Shown: positions 14,310-23,062 of the stretch, piece after piece
How the letters are laid out: every line of letters starts with the position of its first letter
Numbering within the stretch: the first letter of the stretch is position 1
Assembly (NCBI RefSeq): GCF_002157625.1
Contig: NZ_BDMM01000004.1
Location: 124,001-188,000, forward strand
Origin: Brevundimonas sp. SH203
GTDB lineage: Bacteria > Pseudomonadota > Alphaproteobacteria > Caulobacterales > Caulobacteraceae
Reading direction: 5' to 3'
Length of the DNA stretch: 64,000 nt
Position numbers and translations under genes: made by a program
The notes under the pieces: generated by a model
The model's database searches: none
What the model was told of the DNA's origin: nothing
Seen by the model: the letters and a program-made list of their open reading frames with translations, nothing else

Positions 14310-16418
14310 TCAGAAGAACAGGGCGTCGCCCTTGCGCTCGGGCTGAGGTCGTCCCTCGGGCTGCTGGTTCGGCGGATCGCGATAGCCGGGCGGCGGGCCG
14401 GAGGGGCGAGTCGGCTGCTGGGGAGTCAGCTGTTTGGGCTGCGTCGGCGAAACGACCGCGCCGGGCTGATCCACATAGGGTTCGCCCTGGTCGGGATCGA
14501 CCGGATCGACCAGCACGCCGCCCTGGTCCAGCCCGCTCATCAGATCGCCGACCGGATCGGGGGCCACCCAGCCCTCGGGCATGGGGGGGCCGTTGGGGAT
14601 GGCGGGGGCGTTCAGGCGCGGCAGGGCCGCCTCCATGAAGCCCTTCCAGATGGCGGCGGGGGACGAACCGCCGGTGACGCCGCGCATGGGGGTGCTGTCG
14701 TCCTTGCCCACCCAGACGGCGGTGACGAAGCCGCCGGTGTAGCCGACGAACCAGGCGTCCTTGTAGTCCGAGGTGGTGCCGGTCTTGCCCGCCAGGTCGC
14801 GGCCCGCGATCGCCGCCGACCGGCCGGAGCCGCCCGTCACCACGCCGCGCAACAGCTGGTTCATGTAATAGAGCGGCGGATTGTTGATGGCTTGGCCGCT
14901 CTGGCCGGTGTCGCGCTGATAGATGACGCGGCCCTGGGGCGTGCGGATGCGGCTGATGCCGTAGGCCTGAACACGACGGCCGCCGTTGGCGAAGGCGTCA
15001 TAGGCGGTGGCCATCTCCAGCGGCGAGACCTCGACGGCGCCCAGGGCCATGGCCGGCTCCAGACCGATGCGGCTTTCGATGCCCAGGCGTCGGGCGGCGC
15101 GGGCCACGCTGTCGCGTCCCACCTGATCGGCGACCTGGGCCGCCACCGTATTGGTCGACTGGGCCACGGCCTGGGCGATGGTCATCGGGCCGCTGAAGGT
15201 CCCGGAATAGTTCTTGGGCGACCAGTTGCCGATGGTGATGGGCTGATCGACCACCGGGGTCTGGGGCGTGAATCCGGCCTCCATCGCCGCCAGATAGACG
15301 AAGGGTTTCCACGCCGAACCGGCTTGGCGGCGGGCGTCGACGGCGCGGTTGAACTGGCTGTCGGCATAGGACGAGCCGCCGATCATGGCGCGCACCCGCC
15401 CGTCGCCGTCCAGGGCGACCAGGGCCGCCTGCTGCACGCCCTTGCCGGCGTCGCGGTCCAGGATGCGGCGCACCGAACGCTCGGCGGCGGTCTGAAGCGT
15501 CAGGTCCAGGGTGGTCTCGACCACCATGTCCTCGGTCGGTTCGCCGACCAGGCCGCGGATCGACTTGTCCAGCCAGTCGATGAAATACTGGGCGTGCTGG
15601 GTCGCAAGCGTCCGCGAGACGATGACCGGCTGGGTCACGGCCTGTTCGCGCTGGGCGGCGGTGATGACCCCGGCCTCCTCCATTTCGTTCAGGACGACGG
15701 TGGCGCGGGCGGCGGCGCGCTCGCTCTCGGACACCGGCGAATAGCGGGAGGGGGCCTTCAGCAGGCCCGCCAGAAGCGCGGCCTCTCCGACCGTCAGATT
15801 CTTGGCCGACTTGTCGAAATAGCGTTGCGACGCCGCCTCGATCCCATAGGCGCCCGCGCCGAAATAGACCCGGTTCAGATAGAGGGCAAGGATCTCCTTC
15901 TTGGAGAATTTCATCTCCAGCCAGACGGCCAGCATCAGCTCCTGCACCTTGCGGCGCAGGTTCTGGTCGGGGGTCAGGAACAGGTTCTTGGCCAGCTGCT
16001 GGGTCAGGGTCGAACCGCCCTGCACCACCCGCCCGGCGCGCAGGTTGCGCACCATGGCCCGGGTCATGCCGATGGGGTCGAAACCGGGGTGGTTGTAGAA
16101 GCGCCGGTCCTCGATGGCGATGAAGGCCGCCGGCACATAGTCCGGCAGGGCGTCCAGATCGGCGGGCGGCGCCATCTGGGTGCCGCGCGTCGCGATCAGG
16201 GCGCCGTTGCGATCCAGATAGGTGATCGAGGGCTGGCGATCGACCCGGTACAGGCTGGAGGTGTCGGGCAGGCCGCGCGCGAAGACGGCGAAGAAGACGA
16301 CCAGGAAGATCAGCCCCCAGACCGCCAGCACCGCGCTCCAATACAGCAGCCGCTGCAACGCGGACCGGCGGGGCTTGCCCTGGGCCTGTGGTCCGCCCGC
16401 GTTCACTGGTCCCGCCAT
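14310..16418 (-). CDS. penicillin-binding protein 1A (bifunctional peptidoglycan synthase)
   Basis: 702-residue class A PBP that polymerises and cross-links peptidoglycan. It has a cytoplasmic tail, one transmembrane helix (about 22-48), and a glycosyltransferase domain with catalytic Glu103 in AIEDRRFYNHPG and GGSTLTQQLAKN (135-145). The transpeptidase domain has SAWK (Ser368), STN (421-423) and KTG (545-547). The final 90 residues are Pro/Gln-rich and poorly ordered. Caulobacterales carry several such paralogues, so I do not assign a specific symbol. Confidence 0.95.
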   Translation of the reverse strand: MAGPVNAGGPQAQGKPRRSALQRLLYWSAVLAVWGLIFLVVFFAVFARGLPDTSSLYRVDRQPSITYLDRNGALIATRGTQMAPPADLDALPDYVPAAFIAIEDRRFYNHPGFDPIGMTRAMVRNLRAGRVVQGGSTLTQQLAKNLFLTPDQNLRRKVQELMLAVWLEMKFSKKEILALYLNRVYFGAGAYGIEAASQRYFDKSAKNLTVGEAALLAGLLKAPSRYSPVSESERAAARATVVLNEMEEAGVITAAQREQAVTQPVIVSRTLATQHAQYFIDWLDKSIRGLVGEPTEDMVVETTLDLTLQTAAERSVRRILDRDAGKGVQQAALVALDGDGRVRAMIGGSSYADSQFNRAVDARRQAGSAWKPFVYLAAMEAGFTPQTPVVDQPITIGNWSPKNYSGTFSGPMTIAQAVAQSTNTVAAQVADQVGRDSVARAARRLGIESRIGLEPAMALGAVEVSPLEMATAYDAFANGGRRVQAYGISRIRTPQGRVIYQRDTGQSGQAINNPPLYYMNQLLRGVVTGGSGRSAAIAGRDLAGKTGTTSDYKDAWFVGYTGGFVTAVWVGKDDSTPMRGVTGGSSPAAIWKGFMEAALPRLNAPAIPNGPPMPEGWVAPDPVGDLMSGLDQGGVLVDPVDPDQGEPYVDQPGAVVSPTQPKQLTPQQPTRPSGPPPGYRDPPNQQPEGRPQPERKGDALFF

Positions 16419-16530
16419 GTCTGTCCTTCAGATGCCGCGCCGGAAGCGACGCGGTTCGCCTATGTCGCTGTCATATCCCCTAAGCGCCGCCGCCGAAACG
16501 CCCCCGCCGAGATCACGCGACCGTGAGCGG

Positions 16531-17478
16531 CTATTTCGCCGAAAGAAAGGCGTCCAGCGCGTCGTAGAAGGCCCGGGGCTGGTCGAACATGATGAAGTGG
16601 GCGCTGTCGTCGATCCGCTTCAGGGTCGCGCCCGGCAGGCCGGCGTAGGAGGCCTGATAGATGGCGTCGGTGATCTGGGGCGTCATGCGCGGGTCGTTGA
16701 ACTTGACGTACAGCACCTCGGTCGGGGCGGTGATGCGGGACAGTTCGGGGCGCAGGTCGGTGGCGATCAGTTCGCGGAAGGCGGCGGCGGAAACCTTCTG
16801 GTCGCTGTCGCGCATGTTCTGCAGCGCCAGTTCGCGGCGGCTTTCGGTGTTGATCATGCCGGTGATGCTGGCCGTGGCCTGGGCGACATAGGCGTCGCGC
16901 GGGCTGTTGGACTGGGCGGCCCAGATCTGGTCGGCGACGGGGGCGACCGTCTCGGCCGTCGCGCCGGGGGCCGAGAACATCGCGCCCATGAAGGGCACCA
17001 TGTCCACCACCATCAGCCGCCCCACCCGGTCGGGATGGCGCGCCGCCAGCATCAGGCCGATGGTCCCGCCCATCGAATGGCCGACGACGGCGGGCCGGGT
17101 CAGGCCCTGCTCCCGGATGTAGCGGGCGATCTCCTCGGCGACGGGGGCGGCGACGGGCGTGGGCGCGGTTCCCGTCTGGGCGTTGCCGGCGGGCGGCGCC
17201 CCGGCGAAGCCGTCGACCTGGATGCGGTGGATGCGCCAGCCCACGCCGTCCTGCGCGGCCAGATGGTCCACCGTCCCCTGCCAGATCTCGGGCGAGGAGC
17301 TGAGGCCGGGGATCAGGATGATGTCGCGCCCGTCCATGTCGCCGTCGACCGCCACCCGGATGCGGTCGGACTGGAAGGCCGCATGGCCGTGTTCGGGATG
17401 CGTCGCGTGACCGTCCTGGGCCCCGGCGGCGACGGGCGCGGCAAGGATAGCGGCGGCGATGGCGAATAGGCGGAGCAT
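16531..17478 (-). CDS. secreted alpha/beta hydrolase
   Basis: 315 residues from the ATG at 17476-17478. The signal peptide is residues 1-19 (AAPVAAGAQ cleavage region), so the enzyme is probably periplasmic. It has an oxyanion HG-like LIPGLSSSP, nucleophile elbow GHSMGG, and C-terminal DDSAHFIMFDQP supplying the His. A His-rich stretch (HATHPEHGHAAF) follows the signal peptide and may bind metal. Substrate unknown. Longer upstream starts lack a signal sequence and are rejected. Confidence 0.88.
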   Translation of the reverse strand: MLRLFAIAAAILAAPVAAGAQDGHATHPEHGHAAFQSDRIRVAVDGDMDGRDIILIPGLSSSPEIWQGTVDHLAAQDGVGWRIHRIQVDGFAGAPPAGNAQTGTAPTPVAAPVAEEIARYIREQGLTRPAVVGHSMGGTIGLMLAARHPDRVGRLMVVDMVPFMGAMFSAPGATAETVAPVADQIWAAQSNSPRDAYVAQATASITGMINTESRRELALQNMRDSDQKVSAAAFRELIATDLRPELSRITAPTEVLYVKFNDPRMTPQITDAIYQASYAGLPGATLKRIDDSAHFIMFDQPRAFYDALDAFLSAK

Positions 17479-17632
17479 GGCGGAACGTCCCTTCGACGCG
17501 GCAGACGGCGATCTTGGATGTGGACTTAATCGCGTCCGGCCGCCGAGGGGAAGCCGCCGGGTGGACAAACCGTCCCGTCGTCGGTCGCGAGGGGGTCTAT
17601 GGCGGCGGCGGCGGCGCTGTTAAACAGCGCGG

Positions 17633-18745
17633 ATGACCGCCGAACCCGTCCAGCCTTCCGCCCCCGCCGCCAAGGCCCCGCCGACCGCCTTCGGCAAGGG
17701 GTTCGTGACGGACGCCTGGTATTTCGTCGCCCTGGGTCGCGACGTCGCGCCCGGCAGCCTGAAACGCCACGAGATCATGGGCGAGCCGGTGCTGATCGGC
17801 CGCACCAAGGCGGGCCAGGTCTATGCGATGCGTGACATCTGTCCGCACCGCGCGGCGCCCCTGTCGGCGGGCCGACTGGTCGAGAAGCCCGGCGAGGGCG
17901 AGACGGTCGAATGCCCCTATCACGGCTGGCGCTTCCGCACCGACGGGGTGTGCGCCGCCATTCCGTCGCTGGTCGAGGATCAGGCGTTCGAGGCCGACCG
18001 CATCCGCGTGCGCGCCTATCCGGTGCGCGAAAGCCAGGGGATCGTCTTCGTCTGGATGGCGTCGGACGCCCGCAATCCGATGGCCCCGGACCACGAGCCG
18101 CCAGTCTTCCCCGGCGTCGTCGGCGGCGAGGCCAAGCTGGTCGAGGCGATGGATTTCGACAGCCACATCGACCACGCCGTCGTAGGCCTGATGGACCCCG
18201 CACACGGGCCTTACGTCCACCAGCAATGGTGGTGGCGGTCCGAACATTCGATGCACGAAAAGGCCAAGGCCTTCGCCCCGACCGAGGCCGGCTGGGCCAT
18301 GGTGCGCCACGCCCCCTCGTCGAACAGCCGCCTCTACAAGATTCTGGGCGGAGCGCCCGCGACCGAGATCACCTTCCGCCTGCCCGGCTATCGCTGGGAA
18401 CATATCCAGGTGGGCGAGAAACAGGTGCTGGCCCTGACCTGCCTGACGCCGATCACTGAAACCAGGACCCGCATCACCCAGATGTTCTGGTCCGACCACT
18501 GGGTGTTCGACATCGCCAAACCCTTCCTGCGGATGGGCGTGGTCGCCTTCCTGAAACAGGACGGCGGAATGGTGAACCTGCAGAACGAGGGCCTGCGCTA
18601 CGACCCCGCCCTGATCTGGATCGACGACGCCGACAAACAGGCGAAATGGTATCAGCAGCTGAAGCGCGAATGGCTGAAGAGCCGCGCCGAGGACCGGCCG
18701 TTCGTCAACCCGATCCAGCCCACGACGCTGAGGTGGAAGAGTTGA
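17633..18745 (+). CDS. Rieske non-haem iron oxygenase, alpha subunit
   Basis: 370-residue aromatic ring-hydroxylating oxygenase of the vanillate-demethylase/pheophorbide-a type. The Rieske cluster ligands are CPHRAA and CPYHGW (CxH ... CxxH, about residues 67-89). The catalytic domain has the mononuclear iron motif in DSHIDHAVVGLMDPAHGPYVH (read as D...H...D..H). No reductase or ferredoxin gene is adjacent, so electrons must come from elsewhere. Substrate unknown. It is followed by palindromic repeats. Confidence 0.9.
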   Translation: MTAEPVQPSAPAAKAPPTAFGKGFVTDAWYFVALGRDVAPGSLKRHEIMGEPVLIGRTKAGQVYAMRDICPHRAAPLSAGRLVEKPGEGETVECPYHGWRFRTDGVCAAIPSLVEDQAFEADRIRVRAYPVRESQGIVFVWMASDARNPMAPDHEPPVFPGVVGGEAKLVEAMDFDSHIDHAVVGLMDPAHGPYVHQQWWWRSEHSMHEKAKAFAPTEAGWAMVRHAPSSNSRLYKILGGAPATEITFRLPGYRWEHIQVGEKQVLALTCLTPITETRTRITQMFWSDHWVFDIAKPFLRMGVVAFLKQDGGMVNLQNEGLRYDPALIWIDDADKQAKWYQQLKREWLKSRAEDRPFVNPIQPTTLRWKS

Positions 18746-18754
18746 AGACGCACA

Positions 18755-18891
18755 TCCCACTGTGTGGGGAGGGGGACCGCGTAGCGGTGGAGGGGCTTTT
18801 GAAGTCCCACAGCCGCCTGCGATGCGTTGAAGACCCCCTCCGTCACGGCGCTGAAGAAGCGCCGAGCCACCTCCCCACTGCGTGGGGAGGA
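18755..18891. repeat. pair of palindromic REP-type elements in inverted orientation
   Basis: The left copy has hairpin TCCCAC-TGT-GTGGGGA, then ACCGC-GTA-GCGGT, then GGAGGGGC. The right copy (18833-18891) reads as its reverse: GACCCCCTCC, hairpin GGCGC...GCGCC, then CTCCCCA...TGGGGAG. This is the two-hairpin plan also seen around 35.15 and 35.57 kb. It fills the convergent gap between the Rieske gene and adenosine kinase. Confidence 0.7.
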
Positions 18892-18902
18892 GACACTCGG
18901 TC

Positions 18903-19919
18903 TTACAGCTTCAACCCATGCTCGGCGGCCAGGTCGACCAGTTTGACCATCGGGCGGGGTCCCCAATGGGCGATGACTTCGGAGGCGGCCAGCGAGCCGA
19001 GCCTGGCGGCGTCTTCCAGCGGCAAACCTCGGGCAACGCCAAGCAGGAAGCCGGCGGCGTACTGGTCGCCGGCGCCGGTGGTGTCGACGACCTTGGCGAC
19101 CGGATAGGCGGCGACCGTGACGCGCTGATCGCCCCGGATCACGACCGAACCGTGCTCGCCGCGCGTGACGGCGGCGATGTCGACGATGGCGGCCAGTTTC
19201 GCGGCGGCGGCCTCGAAGTCTTCGGTTTCGAACAGGGCGCCCAGTTCGGCCTCGTTGGCCAGGACGATGTCGGCGGACTGGGTGACGAAGTCCAGAAGCT
19301 CGGCCCGCCAACGGGCGACGACGAAGGTGTCGGACAGGGTGATGGCGACCTTGCGGCCCGCCTGGTGCGCGGCCGTGGCGGCGCGCTCGAAGGCGGCGCG
19401 GGCCGGGGCCGGGTCGAACAGATAGCCTTCCAGATAGACGATCTCGCTGGCGGCGATCAGGGCCTGGTCGATGTCGTCGGCGTAAAGCTGGTTCGCGGCG
19501 CCCAGGAAGGTGGCCATGGTGCGCGCGCCGTCCGGCAGGACGTTGATCAGGCAGCGGCCGGTGCCGAAGCCCTGGTCGGCGCCGCCGGTCAGGACCGGGG
19601 TGTCGAAATGGACGCCCGCCGCGCGAATGTCGTGGGTAAAGACCTGGCCCAGGGTGTCGTCGGCGACCTTGCCGATATAGGCCGCCCGCCCGCCGAACGA
19701 GCCGACGCCCGCCACCGTGTTGCCGGCCGAACCGCCCGAGGCCTCCACGCCCGGCGCCATGGCGTCATACAGGGCGGTGCTGCGTTCGGCGTCGACCAGC
19801 TGCATCGAGTTGGGGGCCAGGTCCTGGGCCGTCAGGAAGGCGGCGTCGCAGGGGCTGAGGACATCGACGATGGCGTTGCCGACGGCGCAGACGTCGTATT
19901 GGGCGGTGTTCTGGGTCAT
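18903..19919 (-). CDS. adenosine kinase (PfkB family)
   Basis: 338-residue ribokinase-fold kinase that phosphorylates adenosine to AMP. The N-terminal substrate motif is GNAIVDVL, with SGGSAGNTVAG and VDTTGAGDQYAAGFL near the C-terminus; the Asp of GAGD is the catalytic base. The fold and motif spacing match bacterial adenosine kinases. It removes the adenosine released by S-adenosylhomocysteine hydrolysis, so it supports the methyl cycle. A perfect SahR-like palindrome in its promoter suggests control by that cycle. Confidence 0.9.
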   Translation of the reverse strand: MTQNTAQYDVCAVGNAIVDVLSPCDAAFLTAQDLAPNSMQLVDAERSTALYDAMAPGVEASGGSAGNTVAGVGSFGGRAAYIGKVADDTLGQVFTHDIRAAGVHFDTPVLTGGADQGFGTGRCLINVLPDGARTMATFLGAANQLYADDIDQALIAASEIVYLEGYLFDPAPARAAFERAATAAHQAGRKVAITLSDTFVVARWRAELLDFVTQSADIVLANEAELGALFETEDFEAAAAKLAAIVDIAAVTRGEHGSVVIRGDQRVTVAAYPVAKVVDTTGAGDQYAAGFLLGVARGLPLEDAARLGSLAASEVIAHWGPRPMVKLVDLAAEHGLKL

Positions 19920-19961
19920 GGTCGCGCCTTAGCGGCTGGAAGGCCGCGCGTCACCCGAAAT

Positions 19962-19983
19962 CATATAAGGATGCCCTTATATG
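19962..19983. promoter_or_regulatory. perfect palindrome, SahR-like operator candidate
   Basis: CATATAAGG (19962-19970) and CCTTATATG (19975-19983) are exact reverse complements around ATGC. It lies in the divergent promoter region of adenosine kinase (start 19919) and the ATP-grasp gene (start 20012). From memory, alphaproteobacterial ArsR-type SahR sites have a similar CATA-A-G/C-T-TATG layout; this resemblance needs checking. Confidence 0.65.
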
Positions 19984-20011
19984 TAATCCGCAGCTTCGCT
20001 ATGAGGACGCC

Positions 20012-20884
20012 ATGACCCAGATCGCCGTCCTGACCCCCGATCCCGCCGACAAGTCCTACATCGGCCGCTGGCCCGAGGTGCTGGCCCGGCTGACGGCGGT
20101 GCTGGAGGACACAGGCGCGCGGGTGATCGCCACGCCCTGGACCGATCATGTGGAGGACGCCTCGGGGCTGGCGGCCCACGATCTGATCCTGCCGGTCATC
20201 GCCTGGGGCTATCATCGCGATCACGAACGCTGGCTGGCGGGGTGCGAGACATGGAGCCGCGCGGGCCTGCCGGTCGCCAATCCGGCCGAGGTGCTGCGTT
20301 GGAACTCGGACAAGGTCTATCTGGCGCGGCTGGCGGACCAGGGCGTGCCGATCCCGCCGACGCGCTGGACCGACCGCGTAACCCAGGATCAGGTGGACGC
20401 CGCCTTCGCCGAGACGGGCGCGCCGGTCCTGATCGTCAAGCCGACGGTGTCGGCCGGGGCGTTTCGCACCCTGCGCCTGTCGCCGGGCGAGGCTCTGACC
20501 GAGGCGCCCGAAGGGGCGGCGATGATCCAGCCCTATCTGAAATCCATCGAGACCGAGGGCGAGACCTCGCTGCTGTTCTTCGGCGGGCGGTTCAGTCATG
20601 CGGTCAACAAACGCCCCGTTCCCGGCGACTTCCGCATCCAGATGCAGTTCGGCGGGCTTTACCGGACCGTGACGCCGGATGCCGAGGCGATGGCCCTGGC
20701 CGAACAGGTGCTGGCGGCCATCGCCGAGCCGCTGCTGTACGCCCGCATCGATATGGCGCGCGACGACGCGGGCGCCTGGGTGCTGATGGAGGCCGAACTG
20801 ATCGAGCCGGACTTCTATCTGGACCACGACCCGGCGAACGGCGCGGGCTTCGCCGCCGCCGTGGCCGCGCGGCTGAAGGTCTAG
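20012..20884 (+). CDS. ATP-grasp domain protein (RimK/DcsG-like)
   Basis: 290-residue predicted carboxylate-amine/thiol ligase. An N-terminal preATP-grasp domain begins AVLTPDPADKSYIGRW. The ATP-grasp core follows with RWNSDKVYLARL, VLIVKPTVSAGAF, AAMIQPYL and the metal-binding end LMEAELIEPDFY. Its best resemblance is to proteins named after the cycloserine ligase DcsG and to orphan RimK-like enzymes. No peptide or biosynthetic partner is adjacent, so the product is unknown. It shares its promoter region with adenosine kinase and ends 4 bases inside convergent nth. Confidence 0.85.
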   Translation: MTQIAVLTPDPADKSYIGRWPEVLARLTAVLEDTGARVIATPWTDHVEDASGLAAHDLILPVIAWGYHRDHERWLAGCETWSRAGLPVANPAEVLRWNSDKVYLARLADQGVPIPPTRWTDRVTQDQVDAAFAETGAPVLIVKPTVSAGAFRTLRLSPGEALTEAPEGAAMIQPYLKSIETEGETSLLFFGGRFSHAVNKRPVPGDFRIQMQFGGLYRTVTPDAEAMALAEQVLAAIAEPLLYARIDMARDDAGAWVLMEAELIEPDFYLDHDPANGAGFAAAVAARLKV

Positions 20885-21627
20885 GCCGCCTCGCCCAGGG
20901 CGATCAGCCCGGCCCGCGACGGACACAGGTCGGCGATCAGGCACGACAGGCATTTGGGCTTTCGCGCCGTGCAGGTGTAGCGGCCGTGCAGGATCAGCCA
21001 GTGGTGCGCCTTGGGCAGCCAGTCTTCGGGCACGACCTTGAACAGCTGATCCTCGACCTTGTCGGGCGTGCCGGCGTTGGCCAGGCCCAGCCGGTGCGAG
21101 ACGCGAAACACATGGGTGTCCACGGCGATGGCCGCCTCGATCCCCAGTTCGTTCAGCACCACCGAGGCGGTCTTTCGCCCCACGCCGGGCAGGGCCTGAA
21201 GGTCGGCGCGGTTCAACGGCACGTGGCCGCCGTGCTGCTCCAGCACGATGCGGCTCAGGGCGATGACGTTCCGCGCCTTGCCCCGATACAGGCCGATGGA
21301 GGCGATGTAGGGGATCAGTCCCTCTTCCCCCAGGGCCAGCATCTTCTCGGGCGTATCGGCGACCTGGAACAGGCGGTCGGTCGCCTTGTTGACCGAGACG
21401 TCCGTGGCCTGGGCCGACAGGGCGACGGCGACGACCAGCGTATAGGGGTTGGAGAAGTTCAGCTCGGTCTTCGGATCGGGCATGACCCCGGCCAGCCGCT
21501 CGAAGATGGCCTCGACCCGGTCCTCGTCGGGGGGCCAGCGCAGCACGGGGATGGCGGCGCCCGTCATGATCGACGGGCGTTTGGCGGTCGGTTTGGCAGC
21601 GGGCTTTCCAGCCTTGACGGGCTTCAT
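20881..21627 (-). CDS. nth: endonuclease III
   Basis: 248-residue base-excision repair glycosylase/AP lyase for oxidised pyrimidines. The helix-hairpin-helix is LPGVGRKTA, with catalytic Lys152 and Asp170 (VDTHVFRVSHRLGL). The 4Fe-4S cluster ligands follow the C-x6-C-x2-C-x5-C pattern in the CTARKPKC...C...C segment. A basic Lys/Pro/Ala N-terminal tail of about 25 residues is an extension over the E. coli enzyme. The start overlaps the stop of the flavin amine oxidase gene by 4 bases, so the two are coupled. Confidence 0.97.
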   Translation of the reverse strand: MKPVKAGKPAAKPTAKRPSIMTGAAIPVLRWPPDEDRVEAIFERLAGVMPDPKTELNFSNPYTLVVAVALSAQATDVSVNKATDRLFQVADTPEKMLALGEEGLIPYIASIGLYRGKARNVIALSRIVLEQHGGHVPLNRADLQALPGVGRKTASVVLNELGIEAAIAVDTHVFRVSHRLGLANAGTPDKVEDQLFKVVPEDWLPKAHHWLILHGRYTCTARKPKCLSCLIADLCPSRAGLIALGEAA

Positions 21628-22925
21628 GCCTCGCTGTCGCCGTCATGCCGTCGCGGGTCAATCCCCAAGGCGGTCAGGGCCGCCTCGGCGGCGCGTTCGC
21701 CCTCCATCCAGGCGCCGTGGGCCGTGCCGTAATAGACCGGGGCCGTCGCTTCGCCGGCCAGAAAAATGCGATCCTCGACCGCGACGCGCAGTTTCGCCCG
21801 GTCGCCCGCGCGGCCCGGCAGGGCGTGGGAGTAGGCGCCGCGAGACCAGGGATCGACGCCCCAGCCGCTGACCGCGACCGCATCCAGCCGCCGCCGCATG
21901 TCCGAGCCCAGGGCCGAGACCAGTTCGGACACGGCGAAGTCGGCCAGCGCCGCCGCCCCCTCGGCCTCCAGCCCCCAGGCCAGGTCGGCGCCGAAATAGG
22001 CTTCGATCATCGGCCGGCCGAACGGCCGCAGGTGATAGCCGCCGGTCTGGGCGGTGCCGGTGCGGGTCCACAGCTGGGTGTCGGGCTGAAAATCCCCCGC
22101 GCCGCGCACCGTCATATGCACCTTGGACGCGAGGCCCAGCGGCACGCCGGCCGTCGCCTCCAGCAGGGCCGGAACCGGCGGGTCGATGCGGACGGTCTCG
22201 TTGGCGATCAGGCTGTTGGGCGTGGTCAGGACGACGATCCGCGCCGTCAGTTCGCCGCGATCGGTATGAAGCCTCAGCACAGGGCCGGAACGGTCGATCC
22301 GACGCACGGCGCAATCCGTCACCGTGACCGGGGCTGCAGCCTCGCCCAGACGCGCGATCAGCCGGCCATAGCCTTCGCGCACCCGCCAGTTCACGCCGGT
22401 ATCGCCATAGGCGTCGTAGTCCAGCGTCGAGACCTCGGCGAAGCGCGCGCCGTTCAGGGCGCCGGAGATGGCGTCCATATGGGCGTTCCAGCGGCAGTCG
22501 GGATCGAAGAGGTCGGCCGCCGGGCGGTCTTCTCCTCGCGCGGCGGCTTCGGAAACCCGCTGATCGAAGGCGGCGAAGGCCTCGCCGAACGCGGCCTGAT
22601 CGGCGGGCGTCATCTCGTGGTCGAAGGCCTGTTTGCGCCAGGGCGGCGGGGTCCGGTCCAGCGTCAGCCCCTCGGCCTCCACGCGGCCCGCCAACACATT
22701 GTCGTCGGCCGAGTGCAACCAGCCGCAGCCCATGTCCAGGCCTTCGCCCTCGACCCGCCGGGTGAAGGCCCGCCCGCCGATCCGGCTTCGCGCCTCCAGC
22801 ACCAGAACCGACAGGCCGGGCCGCATCAGGCGGCGCGCGGCCGCGATCCCCGCCGCGCCGGCGCCGACCACGACCACGTCGACCTGGGACGGAAGGGGAT
22901 TGGAGGCCTTGGCGAAGTCGGTCAT
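21624..22925 (-). CDS. FAD-dependent amine oxidase family protein
   Basis: 433-residue oxidoreductase of the flavin monoamine oxidase/NAD(P)-binding Rossmann group. The dinucleotide-binding fold VVVGAGAAGIAAARRL is at the N-terminus, followed by EARSRIGGRAFT. The C-terminal FAD-contacting region has FLAGEATAPVYYGTAHGAWMEGERAA. Substrate unknown; polyamine or amino acid oxidation is possible for this family. Start at ATG 22923-22925; a GTG six codons upstream is possible. Coupled to nth by overlap. It is divergent from emrA. Confidence 0.88.
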   Translation of the reverse strand: MTDFAKASNPLPSQVDVVVVGAGAAGIAAARRLMRPGLSVLVLEARSRIGGRAFTRRVEGEGLDMGCGWLHSADDNVLAGRVEAEGLTLDRTPPPWRKQAFDHEMTPADQAAFGEAFAAFDQRVSEAAARGEDRPAADLFDPDCRWNAHMDAISGALNGARFAEVSTLDYDAYGDTGVNWRVREGYGRLIARLGEAAAPVTVTDCAVRRIDRSGPVLRLHTDRGELTARIVVLTTPNSLIANETVRIDPPVPALLEATAGVPLGLASKVHMTVRGAGDFQPDTQLWTRTGTAQTGGYHLRPFGRPMIEAYFGADLAWGLEAEGAAALADFAVSELVSALGSDMRRRLDAVAVSGWGVDPWSRGAYSHALPGRAGDRAKLRVAVEDRIFLAGEATAPVYYGTAHGAWMEGERAAEAALTALGIDPRRHDGDSEA

Positions 22926-23000
22926 GCGACGGGAAAGATACACGAAATCCGCCCCGCCCGGACAGGACGCAAAACATTCGCATCAACGGTCATTGATTTT

Positions 23001-23016
23001 TGGACGGTTAAGTCCA
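23001..23016. promoter_or_regulatory. palindrome upstream of emrAB-tetR, TetR operator candidate
   Basis: TGGAC (23001-23005) and GTCCA (23012-23016) flank GGTTAA. It lies 47 bases before the emrA start in AT-rich DNA. Position and size fit autoregulation by the TetR protein encoded as the third gene of the operon. Confidence 0.5.
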
Positions 23017-23062
23017 TTTTAGCCCCGCTTCAAACGGTCGCACCCCCTCCCCGGATTTCGCC

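Noticed and set aside
23008..23022. CtrA binding site TTAA-N7-TTAG as a confident feature
   Set aside because: One mismatch and only one site; kept as a low-interest finding, not annotated.
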